A stretch of DNA of 64,000 bases, taken from assembly GCF_000518745.1 (NCBI RefSeq), contig NZ_JAEE01000008.1, positions 1 through 64,000 on the forward strand, in the 5' to 3' direction. Origin of the DNA: Phaseolibacter flectens ATCC 12775 (GTDB lineage Bacteria > Pseudomonadota > Gammaproteobacteria > Enterobacterales > Enterobacteriaceae). The notes beneath the pieces were generated by a model, which ran no database searches, was not told the DNA's origin, and was given only the letters and a program-made list of their open reading frames with translations. Below, one piece after another: positions 17,010 to 26,326 of the stretch. A program made the position numbers and the translations under genes. Position 1 is the first letter of the stretch. Every line of letters begins with the position of its first letter.

Positions 17010-18880
17010 AGATCCTCCAGGTAGTCGGGGGTTAATTGGATATGTTCAGGGAGTGGAACAAGTTGCTGTAATGGGTGGTTAAATTGCTGATAATTCGAGT
17101 GGTTTTCTTCGGTGACAAAGCCCTCATGCAGATAAAAATCGGCAATTTTTTGATTTTTGTTGGTTGGGTAATATCGGGCCTTTACACCGGCATAGCCTTG
17201 GTTTTTCGCCCAATGCAATAAGTGTCGTAAGGCCGCCATCTCGAGTTGACGTGAAAAGACTCGACAGCTAAGGAGAAAATTATCGATCCACAGAAATGCG
17301 TTTTCAACATGAATAAAAATCGCACCAATCAGGCCATAATGACCAAACCGGTCACTACTCTGTAGCCCAATAATTCCATGTCGTGGCTGTGCAAGAAAGT
17401 GATTTACCTCACTTTCACTCATCCGCAAGGCGGTCATATTAAATTGATTCGTCCGTAAACTTAACTGAGAAATACGGGGCAGTTCTGTTTGACTGGGGAC
17501 GAGCAATTGCAATGTTGGTTGTAAATCTGCCCAAAATTCTTCCAGTGAATGGCAGGTTTGTTGTAACGATTGACGTTGCAATTCCGTCTTATATAAAGTG
17601 TTTCGCTGATAATCCGTGGCATTCAGTTGCAGTTGACAAAAATCATTGTTTTTTAACAGGCGCTCTATATATTCTGCAGGATCTTCACCTGGGTTAATGA
17701 TCGTCATTTGCGGATAAACACGTGCCACTTCTTCACGTTCAAAGGCACTGTCATCGATAAAAACCAAGCTGTCGCAACCAATGTTCAATTGTTCACTGAT
17801 ACGCGCCATTGCCTGACTTTTAGGTTGCCAGTTGGCTTGAATCACTGAAAAATCATCTTGTTGCAGGACCATATCTTGGCGTTGTTTAAATAATTGGATC
17901 ACCGTGTCATGGTCGTTTTTACTGCTAATGGCAAGAAGAACGCCCTGACGAGCTAAGCGTTGAATGACGGATTGAAAGCTGATAAAGGCTTCGCCAGTCG
18001 AACTATTGCTGAGTTGAATACCATCAACGCCATCATCACCGAGGATCCCGCCCCATAACGTATTATCCAAATCCAGGACTAAACATTTTTTGGTCAGCCC
18101 CCGATGAGCCAAGGTCAACGCGCACAGTTCTCCCGCAATCGCATCCAGCAGTTCTTCACTCATCATCATTCCGGTATAGAAACTCAGACGCGGATCGTGT
18201 AATGCGAAATTCCCATTTAATAAGGTTTGTGTGTCAATGATCTGGACATGAGTATACTGTTCAGCCAGTGCGCACAGATCCCCATTGAACTGTGACCACC
18301 ATCGACTAAGCCGAGCGCGTCCCCGGTATTCTAAGCACTGCTTTAAGAGAGAACTACTGAGCGGTAAGGTATTAAAAATCAGTAACCCTTTGTTATTTTC
18401 CGCGTAATTTTCAGCAAGTTGCGTCAATTGCTGTAATTTGTGACGTAACGCAGCTTCGATATCATCAATGCGCCATTGTTCATTCAGCTCATCCAGAATG
18501 GCATGGCAATCCAGTAGGCAGAGACTGATCGCGGGGTTGAACTGGTACAACTGACTTTGATTATCCAATAATTCGTAATAATACTGATTATAATCCGCGA
18601 GATAAAATTCAGGTCTAACTGCATTGCCGAGCAGGCGACAACGCAGACTATCGGCAATGGGCTGATAAGAAAAATTACTGACAATGGCGATCCGGCACTC
18701 AATAAAACCGGACGGTGCATTTTCGATTGATCGACAATAGAGCCCCGCTTGTATTCGTTGTTCTGCGGTGTCGAGGGCGTTAAGATGGCGTTTTAAGGCA
18801 GGCAGCTGCGCCACGGGAAACGCCGCTTTATAGATCTGCTTAATGGCTGCCATGGCTGACAAGGTCGTATGCTGGGTCAT
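17003..18880 (-). CDS. FkbH-like glyceryl-ACP synthase
   Basis: A 625-residue three-part protein: an N-terminal SGNH-like region (about 50-250), a HAD-like phosphatase domain with motif I LVLDLDNTLWGGILGDDG at about residue 268 and the VFIDDSAFEREEV loop, and a GNAT-like C-terminal region (FNMTALRMS...). This layout is typical of FkbH proteins that bind 1,3-bisphosphoglycerate, dephosphorylate it and transfer the glyceryl group to an ACP. Followed immediately by its ACP, it supplies the C3 unit of the tetronate ring (Agg1-like). Methoxymalonyl-ACP synthesis also uses FkbH, but the required dehydrogenases and O-methyltransferase are absent here. Confidence 0.92.
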   Translation of the reverse strand: MTQHTTLSAMAAIKQIYKAAFPVAQLPALKRHLNALDTAEQRIQAGLYCRSIENAPSGFIECRIAIVSNFSYQPIADSLRCRLLGNAVRPEFYLADYNQYYYELLDNQSQLYQFNPAISLCLLDCHAILDELNEQWRIDDIEAALRHKLQQLTQLAENYAENNKGLLIFNTLPLSSSLLKQCLEYRGRARLSRWWSQFNGDLCALAEQYTHVQIIDTQTLLNGNFALHDPRLSFYTGMMMSEELLDAIAGELCALTLAHRGLTKKCLVLDLDNTLWGGILGDDGVDGIQLSNSSTGEAFISFQSVIQRLARQGVLLAISSKNDHDTVIQLFKQRQDMVLQQDDFSVIQANWQPKSQAMARISEQLNIGCDSLVFIDDSAFEREEVARVYPQMTIINPGEDPAEYIERLLKNNDFCQLQLNATDYQRNTLYKTELQRQSLQQTCHSLEEFWADLQPTLQLLVPSQTELPRISQLSLRTNQFNMTALRMSESEVNHFLAQPRHGIIGLQSSDRFGHYGLIGAIFIHVENAFLWIDNFLLSCRVFSRQLEMAALRHLLHWAKNQGYAGVKARYYPTNKNQKIADFYLHEGFVTEENHSNYQQFNHPLQQLVPLPEHIQLTPDYLEDLW

Positions 18881-19899
18881 TATTTCTCACCGTGATATTG
18901 CAGAGAAAGTGCACCGCTTAGCCAGCGGGAAGACTCGATGGAGATTGCGATGGCGCGTTGGCCCGGTTGGAGCTTTTCAAGTAATAAGCTCAGTTGAAAT
19001 ATCAGTAAAGCATTGCCATTATTACCCGTCTCAGCCACGCAATTAATCGCTTTTTCCTCTGGGATTTGCAATTTTTCAATGATTTTCGCGGTCATTCGAC
19101 CGGAAAGCTGTGGTGCAAGAAACCAATCAATTTGTGACATGTTCAGTTGCATCCTTGTCAGCATGTGATGCAGTTCTTGGCTGGCAAAGCGCGGCACATG
19201 ATGTTCGATCGCTTTGTAATCTTCCATCAGCATCTCGTCATCATGAGGGCAACTGCCCTGCCAGTTAACAATTTGGCCGGGTGTGAGATCGCTTGGGTTG
19301 AGTTGATAATTGATACGGGTAATGGCCGGCAAATGGCAATCAGTGGCATCAGCGCTCAGTACCATGGCGCCAGCCCCATCACCGAATAGGGCGAAGTTAA
19401 TCAGTTCAGCTGGTTTACTCTCATGATAATTTTTGACAGGGTCAATAAATTTATGACAGACATCTGCACCGATCACCAGTCCATAGCGGTAACGACCGGT
19501 TGCCATTAAATCGTTAGCCAGGTGCAACATTTGTAGGCTGCCACAACAGCCCGACTGTAGCTGATAGGTAGGAATACCGAATAAATTCAGCTGATAAGCC
19601 ACTTCATTGACGGTTGCTGGCATCAATTTATCGGGTGTTGCTGTCGCCAGAATAATAAAGCCAAGCTGGTCGTTATCGATGGCAGCATGCTGCAGTGCAG
19701 TGAGCGCGGCCTGACAGGCAATTTCTCGTAATGAAAAGTTTTGCTTACCGGTGATCAAGTCAGTTGCAAAATAGCGTGACTGATTACCCAAATAAATTGA
19801 AATCCACTCTTCGTTAAGAGAAAAACGTTCGGCCAGTGCGGCATTACTTACTGGTGCACCGGGTCTACATAAACCCAATCCTTTAATATAAATGGTCAT
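18880..19899 (-). CDS. KAS III-like tetronate ring-forming enzyme
   Basis: A 339-residue FabH-like ketosynthase. The nucleophile is Cys118 in LQSGCCGSLQ, and the GNNGNA segment near the end aligns with the FabH Asn motif (GNTSAA). The FabH His motif (PHQAN) aligns with APQLS, so the catalytic His position reads Pro by my alignment. In RK-682 and agglomerin biosynthesis this family (RkD, Agg3) joins a beta-ketoacyl-ACP to glyceryl-ACP by C-C and C-O bond formation. It lies between the PKS and the FkbH gene, and its stop overlaps the FkbH start as TAATG. Confidence 0.88.
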   Translation of the reverse strand: MTIYIKGLGLCRPGAPVSNAALAERFSLNEEWISIYLGNQSRYFATDLITGKQNFSLREIACQAALTALQHAAIDNDQLGFIILATATPDKLMPATVNEVAYQLNLFGIPTYQLQSGCCGSLQMLHLANDLMATGRYRYGLVIGADVCHKFIDPVKNYHESKPAELINFALFGDGAGAMVLSADATDCHLPAITRINYQLNPSDLTPGQIVNWQGSCPHDDEMLMEDYKAIEHHVPRFASQELHHMLTRMQLNMSQIDWFLAPQLSGRMTAKIIEKLQIPEEKAINCVAETGNNGNALLIFQLSLLLEKLQPGQRAIAISIESSRWLSGALSLQYHGEK

Positions 19900-19916
19900 C
19901 CTTGCTCCGTTGGCTA

Positions 19917-22550
19917 TCAGTTACCTTGAGCCTGTAGGCTAGTCACTCGTTGAATTAAATCGTCAACGGTGACGATGTTAATGGTATCAGTGAAAGACAG
20001 TTGATGCTTAGTGGGGAGATATCGGTTAAATTCGTCAATCAGCTCAATGACCACAATCGAGTCCAACCCAAGATCGGCACTGAGTCGCTGATTGCCTGTC
20101 AGATCCTGTATTTCATTGCCTAAGGCGGCACTGAGCGTTTGTAAGACCCACTGTCGGCTATCGGATAGGCTGTCTTGCGTCTCATTATGCGCCTGAGGTA
20201 TGTCAACGCTTGTTGGCTCGGTCATTGTTATCGTATCAGGCCAGTAACGTCGTTTCTGGAACTGATACTCGGGAAGCGGACTCTGTCGAACAGGGACAAG
20301 ATCCGTTGGCATACTCAGTGTTAGCCCAGACTCATACAACTGACCAATCGTGTATAAATGCTGCTGCAATGCATCGATATCAGAATGAGGTTCGCTGATC
20401 CAGATAGCCGGACTGACCGCCGTTATCTCAGGCTGATTACTGAGTACGATTGTGGGTTGATACTGAGGGAATATCGTGGCAAGTTGCTGAGTATTTGCCG
20501 CTTCTGTCAGCGGTAACGCAAGCCACTGTTCAGCCAAAGGCAACGTGGTCAATGTTGTGTTCAGATGACAGGAAAAATATCCATCATTTATCTGACGACC
20601 ACGGAGTGTTTGGTAATAACACTGAAATTTTTCATAGTCTTGCTGTGTTGCCGTGCCTGCTTGTTGCTTATCAACAATGTCAGCATGCAGTGCCAGTAAA
20701 TGCGTTGCTTCTGTTAACGACAATAAGCCACAGAGGCATGCCGCACTATATTCCCCCAAGCCTTGAGCAATGATGTGATCGGCCTTAATTCCCATACTAA
20801 GCCACGATTTCGTTGTGGCATAGTCCCAACAGAATGCCGAAAATAAGTGAATACTTACGGGTAAAGAGGAAACCTCCGTCTCAGTCGCGACCACCCGTTT
20901 TAGTAATGCGGGATCAATGTGAGATAAGAACAAGTTAATGCCGTGTTGCAGCGACTGTGTAACGGGCTCGCCCTGCTGCTGGTCTATTTCTCTGATGAGA
21001 TTGCGGGGACGTTTGTCTGTCGCAAGCAAGATAATAAGCCGTTGCTGCTGGCAAGGCATGCCTTGAGGCTGCTGTAAAAAAGCTTGGATTTGTTGTTGCA
21101 AGTGGTGCGGTGAGTTAGCCACCCAAGCTTTCCGAACGGCAAATTGACTTTTTACCTGACGTGATTGACAAGCCATCTGCTGCCAAGCCATTTCAGTCAT
21201 TGGACTGTTCAGACTGTCGTATAGCGCCAAGCTTTGTTCAGTCAGTGCGGCCAGTGTTGGTGCAGAGAGGGTAAACAGTTGTGGCCGCAGGGGCGTGATC
21301 TCGCCATGTCTTGGTGAGACTTGCCTTAAAACCAAATGGGCATTGGTGCCACCTAACCCAAAGCTACTTAAGGCAAAATGATGCTGCTGGTGGGGGGATA
21401 AGTCATAGCCGAGGGGAGGGAGTGCCACTGCGTCGATTTTATTGAGCAAAGGATTCGGGGTCGCATGATAAAGGCTGGCAGGGACATGGCCATGATAGGA
21501 CATCAGTGCCAGTTTAATCAAACCTGCGATCCCTGAAGCGGCTTCAGTATGCCCAATTAATCCTTTTACTGAACCAATATGACAAGGCTTTTGCCGTTGG
21601 GACACCTGAAGAATATTTTGTAACGCCTGTAATTCAATATGGTCACCTAATAAGGTTCCTGTCCCGTGGCACTCAACATAGTCAATCATGTCGGGTGATA
21701 CGCCAATTTTTTGGTAAGTCTGTGTTAATAATGCTTGCTGAGCAAAGCGACTTGGGGCGGTGAGGCCATTACTCTGACCATTATGATTAAGGCTACAGCC
21801 CAAAATCGTTGCATAACTGTCGGCATGGATTGAGTCGCGTTGTAATAAGACAACACCCACGCCTTCGCCCCGAACAATCCCCTCACTGTATTGGCTGAAG
21901 GGCTGACATTGTCCTTGCTTTGAGCCAATTCCTGCTCGTTGATAAAACTGTTGTAATACTGGGGTGGCGATGATATTGACCCCTGCAACTATGGCATAAT
22001 CACACTCCTGCAGGGCAAGGCTTTGTATTGCAGAATGCATGGCAACGAGAGATGACGAGCAAGCCGTATCAATACTTAAGCTCGGGCCTTTGAAATCATA
22101 AATATAAGATATTCGATTGGCCAGTAAGGCCAGACCATTCCCCGTGATCATTTGGCTGTTCAGCTCGGGCTCCGGGCGGAGAGTTCGGGCTGCCCAATCA
22201 TTAGCCATGGCACCGATAAACACACCTGTTTTGCTGCCTCTGAGTTGCTGAGGATCGAGGCCTGCATTTTCAATGGCATGCCAAACATTTTGCAACAACA
22301 GACGTTGTTGCGGATCCATAAGATCCGCTTCTCGATGAGAGAAACCAAAAAAGTCGGCATCAAACATATCGACATGATTGATAAATCCACCCGCCAGATG
22401 TCGGCGACAAAAATCGGCAGGCAATGCATCGGGGGCTTCTGTACGAGTGGCAATGTGGTTATTCTTTATCAGTTGCCAATAAGCAGACAGATTATCTGCC
22501 CCCGGAAATTGGCAGGCCATACCAATAATTGCAATGGGTTGGTTTGTCAT
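19917..22550 (-). CDS. single-module type I polyketide synthase: KS, degenerate AT-like region, ACP
   Basis: An 877-residue PKS. Residues 1-420 are a complete ketosynthase: Cys164 in DTACSSS, His295 in ECHGTGT, His334 in IGHTEAAS. Residues about 425-770 look like a shrunken acyltransferase: the active-site motif GHSxGE reads AQGLGE, with Gly595 in place of the catalytic Ser. The usual post-AT linker EYQFQKRRYW is retained at 760. Residues about 795-870 are an ACP with Ser829 in LGLDSIVV. No KR, DH, ER or TE is present, so one extension leaves a beta-ketoacyl-ACP, which is what tetronate formation needs. Malonyl must be loaded in trans, perhaps by FabD. Confidence 0.93.
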   Translation of the reverse strand: MTNQPIAIIGMACQFPGADNLSAYWQLIKNNHIATRTEAPDALPADFCRRHLAGGFINHVDMFDADFFGFSHREADLMDPQQRLLLQNVWHAIENAGLDPQQLRGSKTGVFIGAMANDWAARTLRPEPELNSQMITGNGLALLANRISYIYDFKGPSLSIDTACSSSLVAMHSAIQSLALQECDYAIVAGVNIIATPVLQQFYQRAGIGSKQGQCQPFSQYSEGIVRGEGVGVVLLQRDSIHADSYATILGCSLNHNGQSNGLTAPSRFAQQALLTQTYQKIGVSPDMIDYVECHGTGTLLGDHIELQALQNILQVSQRQKPCHIGSVKGLIGHTEAASGIAGLIKLALMSYHGHVPASLYHATPNPLLNKIDAVALPPLGYDLSPHQQHHFALSSFGLGGTNAHLVLRQVSPRHGEITPLRPQLFTLSAPTLAALTEQSLALYDSLNSPMTEMAWQQMACQSRQVKSQFAVRKAWVANSPHHLQQQIQAFLQQPQGMPCQQQRLIILLATDKRPRNLIREIDQQQGEPVTQSLQHGINLFLSHIDPALLKRVVATETEVSSLPVSIHLFSAFCWDYATTKSWLSMGIKADHIIAQGLGEYSAACLCGLLSLTEATHLLALHADIVDKQQAGTATQQDYEKFQCYYQTLRGRQINDGYFSCHLNTTLTTLPLAEQWLALPLTEAANTQQLATIFPQYQPTIVLSNQPEITAVSPAIWISEPHSDIDALQQHLYTIGQLYESGLTLSMPTDLVPVRQSPLPEYQFQKRRYWPDTITMTEPTSVDIPQAHNETQDSLSDSRQWVLQTLSAALGNEIQDLTGNQRLSADLGLDSIVVIELIDEFNRYLPTKHQLSFTDTINIVTVDDLIQRVTSLQAQGN

Positions 22551-22570
22551 TTTGGGATCTCCGAGAGGAC

Positions 22571-22834
22571 TTAACGTTCTTCAGTGGCGATTTCAGACTG
22601 TAAAAATTCGGCCATCTGCGCAATCGTCGGATAATCCCAAGCGAGTGTCGGCTCTATTTCTATTTCCAGCCAGTCTTCTAACTCAGCACATAAACTAAAG
22701 GCATGGATCGAGTCCATTCCGTAATTGGCTAAAGGGGAATGAATATCGATACTGTCGATGGGTAACCGAGCTTGTGCTGCCAGCCGTTCGACAATAAAGG
22801 CCGCGATGGCATCCTGATTTAAGCTTTCTGACAT
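22571..22834 (-). CDS. acyl carrier protein for the starter chain
   Basis: An 87-residue free ACP with the phosphopantetheine Ser in YGMDSIHAF, flanked by an N-terminal helix and a C-terminal TLAWDYPTIAQMAEFL region typical of PKS-type carrier proteins. It lies between the dehydrogenase genes and the PKS, and is the likely acceptor of the acyl group activated by the FAAL. It is acidic as expected. GGA-type ribosome site precedes it. Confidence 0.92.
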   Translation of the reverse strand: MSESLNQDAIAAFIVERLAAQARLPIDSIDIHSPLANYGMDSIHAFSLCAELEDWLEIEIEPTLAWDYPTIAQMAEFLQSEIATEER

Positions 22835-22880
22835 AAATTATCCTTAATTTATTAGATTCAATGAGTTAAAGGCGGTTCCT

Positions 22881-24536
22881 TTATTGATCGCTCAGGGTCT
22901 GTAGGTAATCAATTAACAGCGTTATCTGATGAGGATCGGGATGGAATTGGTCTTGATCCCACTGTGCGAGGATAAAATCCAAGCAGAGTTGTAAATATTC
23001 GACATTACCCGCAAAAGGACTGTTTGCGTCAAAACACCAGCGGCCGAGGGTTGCCATCGCAGTCTGACACCAAGCAAACTCGGTCACCGCATCAAAGGCC
23101 GTAGGCAGATTAGTTTTTAATTCAGAGGTACTGAGTTGCAGACAACGATGATGCAAGTGGCTTAATCGGTCTTGTAACTGTTGATGCTGTTGCTCGCTGA
23201 TTGCACTGCTTTCGGCCAACTGAGAGATATGTTGAGGCCAGTAGTGGATACTGTTAAACAGTAAGTCTTGACCGGATACACTCAGGGCTAAGCGTGTCGG
23301 AGCGAAAAGCGGTAATGCCTCTTCAGAAAAAAGGGCGGCAAGCTGAGTTGGTAAATCCGCTGGAGGAGTGATGAATTTCTTGAAAATCATCGGTAATTGA
23401 GGCAACAGTGAGGCTTGGCAAGTGAGGCTACTGGCATGCCCGAGACTGACAACCGGATAATCACGCATCATTTTTTCAAATAAGGCTGCTTCACCTTCTC
23501 GCAGAAAATAGCGAGATCCTAAAATGACGGCCAATTTTTTGAGAACAGCTCGCATTCTAAGCGGGATATGAGCTTTACATAATGCACTCAGTACACTCAT
23601 GGTTGCAGTCTGTGTATGCAGTGATCGTGCGGCGAGATGACTGAGGTTATCACTCAGGAGATACTCCAAAATACAGGTCGATAACAGATCGCTGACATGA
23701 GGAATGGCCAATAAATTATCACCATAAAGGTGGCGTTGTAGGCAATAGCGATAAGTGATGCCTAAGGCTTGGTTGATATTACCTAGACTGATACCGGGTA
23801 ATAACGCGCGAGTGATCTGAAATGCCTTCAACGCATCGCGGATACCGTGACCGGCTTGGCCTAGCAGACAACGGGCTGGGATAAAACAATCATCGAATTC
23901 GATACCGGCTATTTGGCAGCTCCGGACACCTTGAGTTGCCAATCGGGGCAGTAAACGGTAATTTTCTTCTGCCAGCTGATCCATCTCGATAAAAAATAAA
24001 GAAAAATTTCTCATTGCATTGTTATCGTCGGTGCGAGCTTGTAACATCATGGCGCCAGCGCGATGAATATTATTCACCACTTCTTTGCGTCCTTGCAGCA
24101 GATACCCACCTTCGACCTTGGTGGCAGTGAGCTCATTAGCAGCAAAATCATTACCATGCTCCAACTCGTGATAGGCGATAGCGATTTTCTTGCCAGCAGT
24201 CAAAAGCTGGTTACAACGCTGTCTTTGTTGAGCCGAACCCGCCACCCAGATATTGGTTACTGCCATAAAGGTCGTTAATATATAGCCGAGATTTAAGGCC
24301 AGATCGCACTGACTGATTTTACGTAATAGACTGAGTAACTCAGGCATACTGTAGTCAGGTTTTCCTTCAGCATCACAGTGAAGTACTGTCATCAGCTTCA
24401 GCCTATCCAGTTCACTTTCAGCAGCAAGATTGATCTGCTTGGCCTCATCTAACGCGAGAATGACGTTGGGGCTAAAGGCCGGCGTATGGTGTCGGAGATG
24501 ATCCAATCGGGCCAGGCTTTGCATGATATTCAACAT
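22881..24536 (-). CDS. acyl-CoA/ACP dehydrogenase-like protein, second copy
   Basis: A 551-residue acyl-CoA dehydrogenase-fold protein with a C-terminal extension of about 150 residues. FAD-binding landmarks (AYHELEHGNDFAANE, GYLLQGRKEVVNN, QGVRSCQIAGIEFD) align with those of the gene upstream. The catalytic Glu of medium-chain-type enzymes (YEG motif) aligns with Gly-His367 (SLGHASS), so the canonical base is absent. It may be a non-catalytic partner or use a different base. The adjacent paralogue suggests a heteromeric enzyme acting on acyl-ACP. The ten-base gap implies co-translation. Confidence 0.85.
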   Translation of the reverse strand: MLNIMQSLARLDHLRHHTPAFSPNVILALDEAKQINLAAESELDRLKLMTVLHCDAEGKPDYSMPELLSLLRKISQCDLALNLGYILTTFMAVTNIWVAGSAQQRQRCNQLLTAGKKIAIAYHELEHGNDFAANELTATKVEGGYLLQGRKEVVNNIHRAGAMMLQARTDDNNAMRNFSLFFIEMDQLAEENYRLLPRLATQGVRSCQIAGIEFDDCFIPARCLLGQAGHGIRDALKAFQITRALLPGISLGNINQALGITYRYCLQRHLYGDNLLAIPHVSDLLSTCILEYLLSDNLSHLAARSLHTQTATMSVLSALCKAHIPLRMRAVLKKLAVILGSRYFLREGEAALFEKMMRDYPVVSLGHASSLTCQASLLPQLPMIFKKFITPPADLPTQLAALFSEEALPLFAPTRLALSVSGQDLLFNSIHYWPQHISQLAESSAISEQQHQQLQDRLSHLHHRCLQLSTSELKTNLPTAFDAVTEFAWCQTAMATLGRWCFDANSPFAGNVEYLQLCLDFILAQWDQDQFHPDPHQITLLIDYLQTLSDQ

Positions 24537-24545
24537 AGTGATCCT

Positions 24546-26255
24546 TTAATGATCCGATGCGAGAGTAAATGGGAAAAATGAGATCAATTGATGTGCGGCG
24601 AGTGTCTGCTGCACGAGGCCGAACATGTTGTCATTATCATTCAGTGGCTGATTGGTCATACGTTTTAGACACACGCACAATGCTTGGCCATCTTGCCAGT
24701 GAGGTGACATGGCGGAGCGCGAATAGATAAACGCCAGCAGGCAGCAGGCGGCGGCATACACGTGAGTGTACTTTTCAGCCATCTCGAAAGCGTGAGGGGG
24801 AATGTTTTTACACGGTGTATAGTGCAAAAAGAAGCGATCAATCGTTTGTAATCGTTGGCTTATCTGTTGGATCAATTGGTGTAAATGTTGTTTTACCTGA
24901 TCACTGAGATCCGCAATCGCATTGAGTTGACTCGCCAAATTAGGCAGACTATTCACAATAAAATCTTGTCCCTTGCTGGACAGTCTGAGCTGCTCAGGCT
25001 GCATGGGCTCAAGGGGCTTATCCAGCGTAAATAAATCCGCAAGGCACTGTTGTTGCTGCGGTGAGTCTGTGCGGTTTTGACGTTGTCGGGCGAGTAAGGG
25101 TAATTGTACTATCAGCGACTGGAGGTTGATCAGGGTATTGCCATCAAATAGGCTAACCAAACGGCAGTCTCGCTGTAATTTACTGAAATGACAGACACCC
25201 TCTCCCTTTTCTAAATAGGCTCGAGCCCCCATCACATCCACCAAACCGTCTACCATTGCCTCTATTTGAGTAGGCACATACGCTTTGGTTACAGCAGAAA
25301 TCACACTCATTTGTTGTGGCAGAATGTTAATGGCTCTGCTGCTGAACAAACTCACCGTATCGGCAATTAAAAGATCCACGGCAGATTCAGTCAGGCGACG
25401 ATGAATGATGGGCAGCTGACTGAGCGTTTGTTGATAAAGCTGACGTTGCTCTGCGTGTTGCCAAGCAACACGTAGAGCATGATCCCCAGCACCACAAGAG
25501 AGGGCGCTACATAAAGTCCGAGTGAGCTGGAAGCCACATAATATAATTTCCAAGCCTTTGCCTTCTGCACCAATACCACTCTCTGCTGAAAGTGGGGCAT
25601 TATTGAAACGAATACCGCTAATATCCGCACCTTTGATCCCATGGGTGAGGAGCTTAGGTAAATAACTCAAAGCACTTTCTGGAAGGGCCTGTTTTTCTAC
25701 CCAAAACAAACTAAAATCACGTGCGTTATTTTTCGCAGCCGTTCGGGCAAAGACGGTTAATGCGGTGCTGCGACGCGCATTATTGATCAGATACTTTTCA
25801 CCATTCAGACAGTAGCCGTTATCGGTCTTGGTACAGAAACTGGTACTGGCTGAGATATCGCTGCCGTGAGAGAACTCCGTTAAGGCCAGGGATACTGCAT
25901 TATATTCACGGATCATGTCAGCTAATCGCTGACGTTGACGCTCTGAGCCGGCAATCCACACAGAAATGGCGCCTAGCATGGTTTTAGCATGGCCAATTGC
26001 GGTAGTCAGATCTCGTCGTGAGGTCAACCTGATCACATGATAAAGCTCATCAAAACCGTTTAATCTTCCACCGTATTGCTGTGGAATATAAAAATCGGTT
26101 AAACCCCATACATTTAACTGGTCAATAATCGCTTGAGGAAAGGTGGAACTATTATCATAATTCTGCGCGTTCTTATAAGAGAAAATGTTTTTTATATTTT
26201 GTGGGTCGCCAAAAAAGGATTCATAACTTCTTGTTAATTCTTCTAGGGTAGCCAT
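24546..26255 (-). CDS. acyl-CoA/ACP dehydrogenase-like protein, first copy
   Basis: A 569-residue acyl-CoA dehydrogenase-family flavoprotein: N-terminal helical domain with DFYIPQQYGG, middle beta domain (SLALTEFSHGSDISAS; GYCLNGEKYLINNA; HGIKGADISGIRF), C-terminal helical domain, then an extension from about residue 400. The position of the catalytic Glu reads Asp371 (LFDGNT). These enzymes introduce a trans alpha,beta double bond; in FAAL-containing clusters they act on carrier-bound fatty acids. It lies 71 bp after the FAAL gene and pairs with the downstream paralogue. An unsaturated acyl chain in the final tetronate is therefore expected. Confidence 0.88.
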   Translation of the reverse strand: MATLEELTRSYESFFGDPQNIKNIFSYKNAQNYDNSSTFPQAIIDQLNVWGLTDFYIPQQYGGRLNGFDELYHVIRLTSRRDLTTAIGHAKTMLGAISVWIAGSERQRQRLADMIREYNAVSLALTEFSHGSDISASTSFCTKTDNGYCLNGEKYLINNARRSTALTVFARTAAKNNARDFSLFWVEKQALPESALSYLPKLLTHGIKGADISGIRFNNAPLSAESGIGAEGKGLEIILCGFQLTRTLCSALSCGAGDHALRVAWQHAEQRQLYQQTLSQLPIIHRRLTESAVDLLIADTVSLFSSRAINILPQQMSVISAVTKAYVPTQIEAMVDGLVDVMGARAYLEKGEGVCHFSKLQRDCRLVSLFDGNTLINLQSLIVQLPLLARQRQNRTDSPQQQQCLADLFTLDKPLEPMQPEQLRLSSKGQDFIVNSLPNLASQLNAIADLSDQVKQHLHQLIQQISQRLQTIDRFFLHYTPCKNIPPHAFEMAEKYTHVYAAACCLLAFIYSRSAMSPHWQDGQALCVCLKRMTNQPLNDNDNMFGLVQQTLAAHQLISFFPFTLASDH

Positions 26256-26326
26256 AGATATTCCTATGATAAAAATATCATTCTGAATGTTATGTTGAGA
26301 GCCTTATCTTAAATAAAGATGAATAT

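Noticed and set aside
17003..18880. Methoxymalonyl-ACP pathway gene
   Set aside because: The dehydrogenases and O-methyltransferase needed for methoxymalonyl are missing, while the tetronate partner genes are all present.
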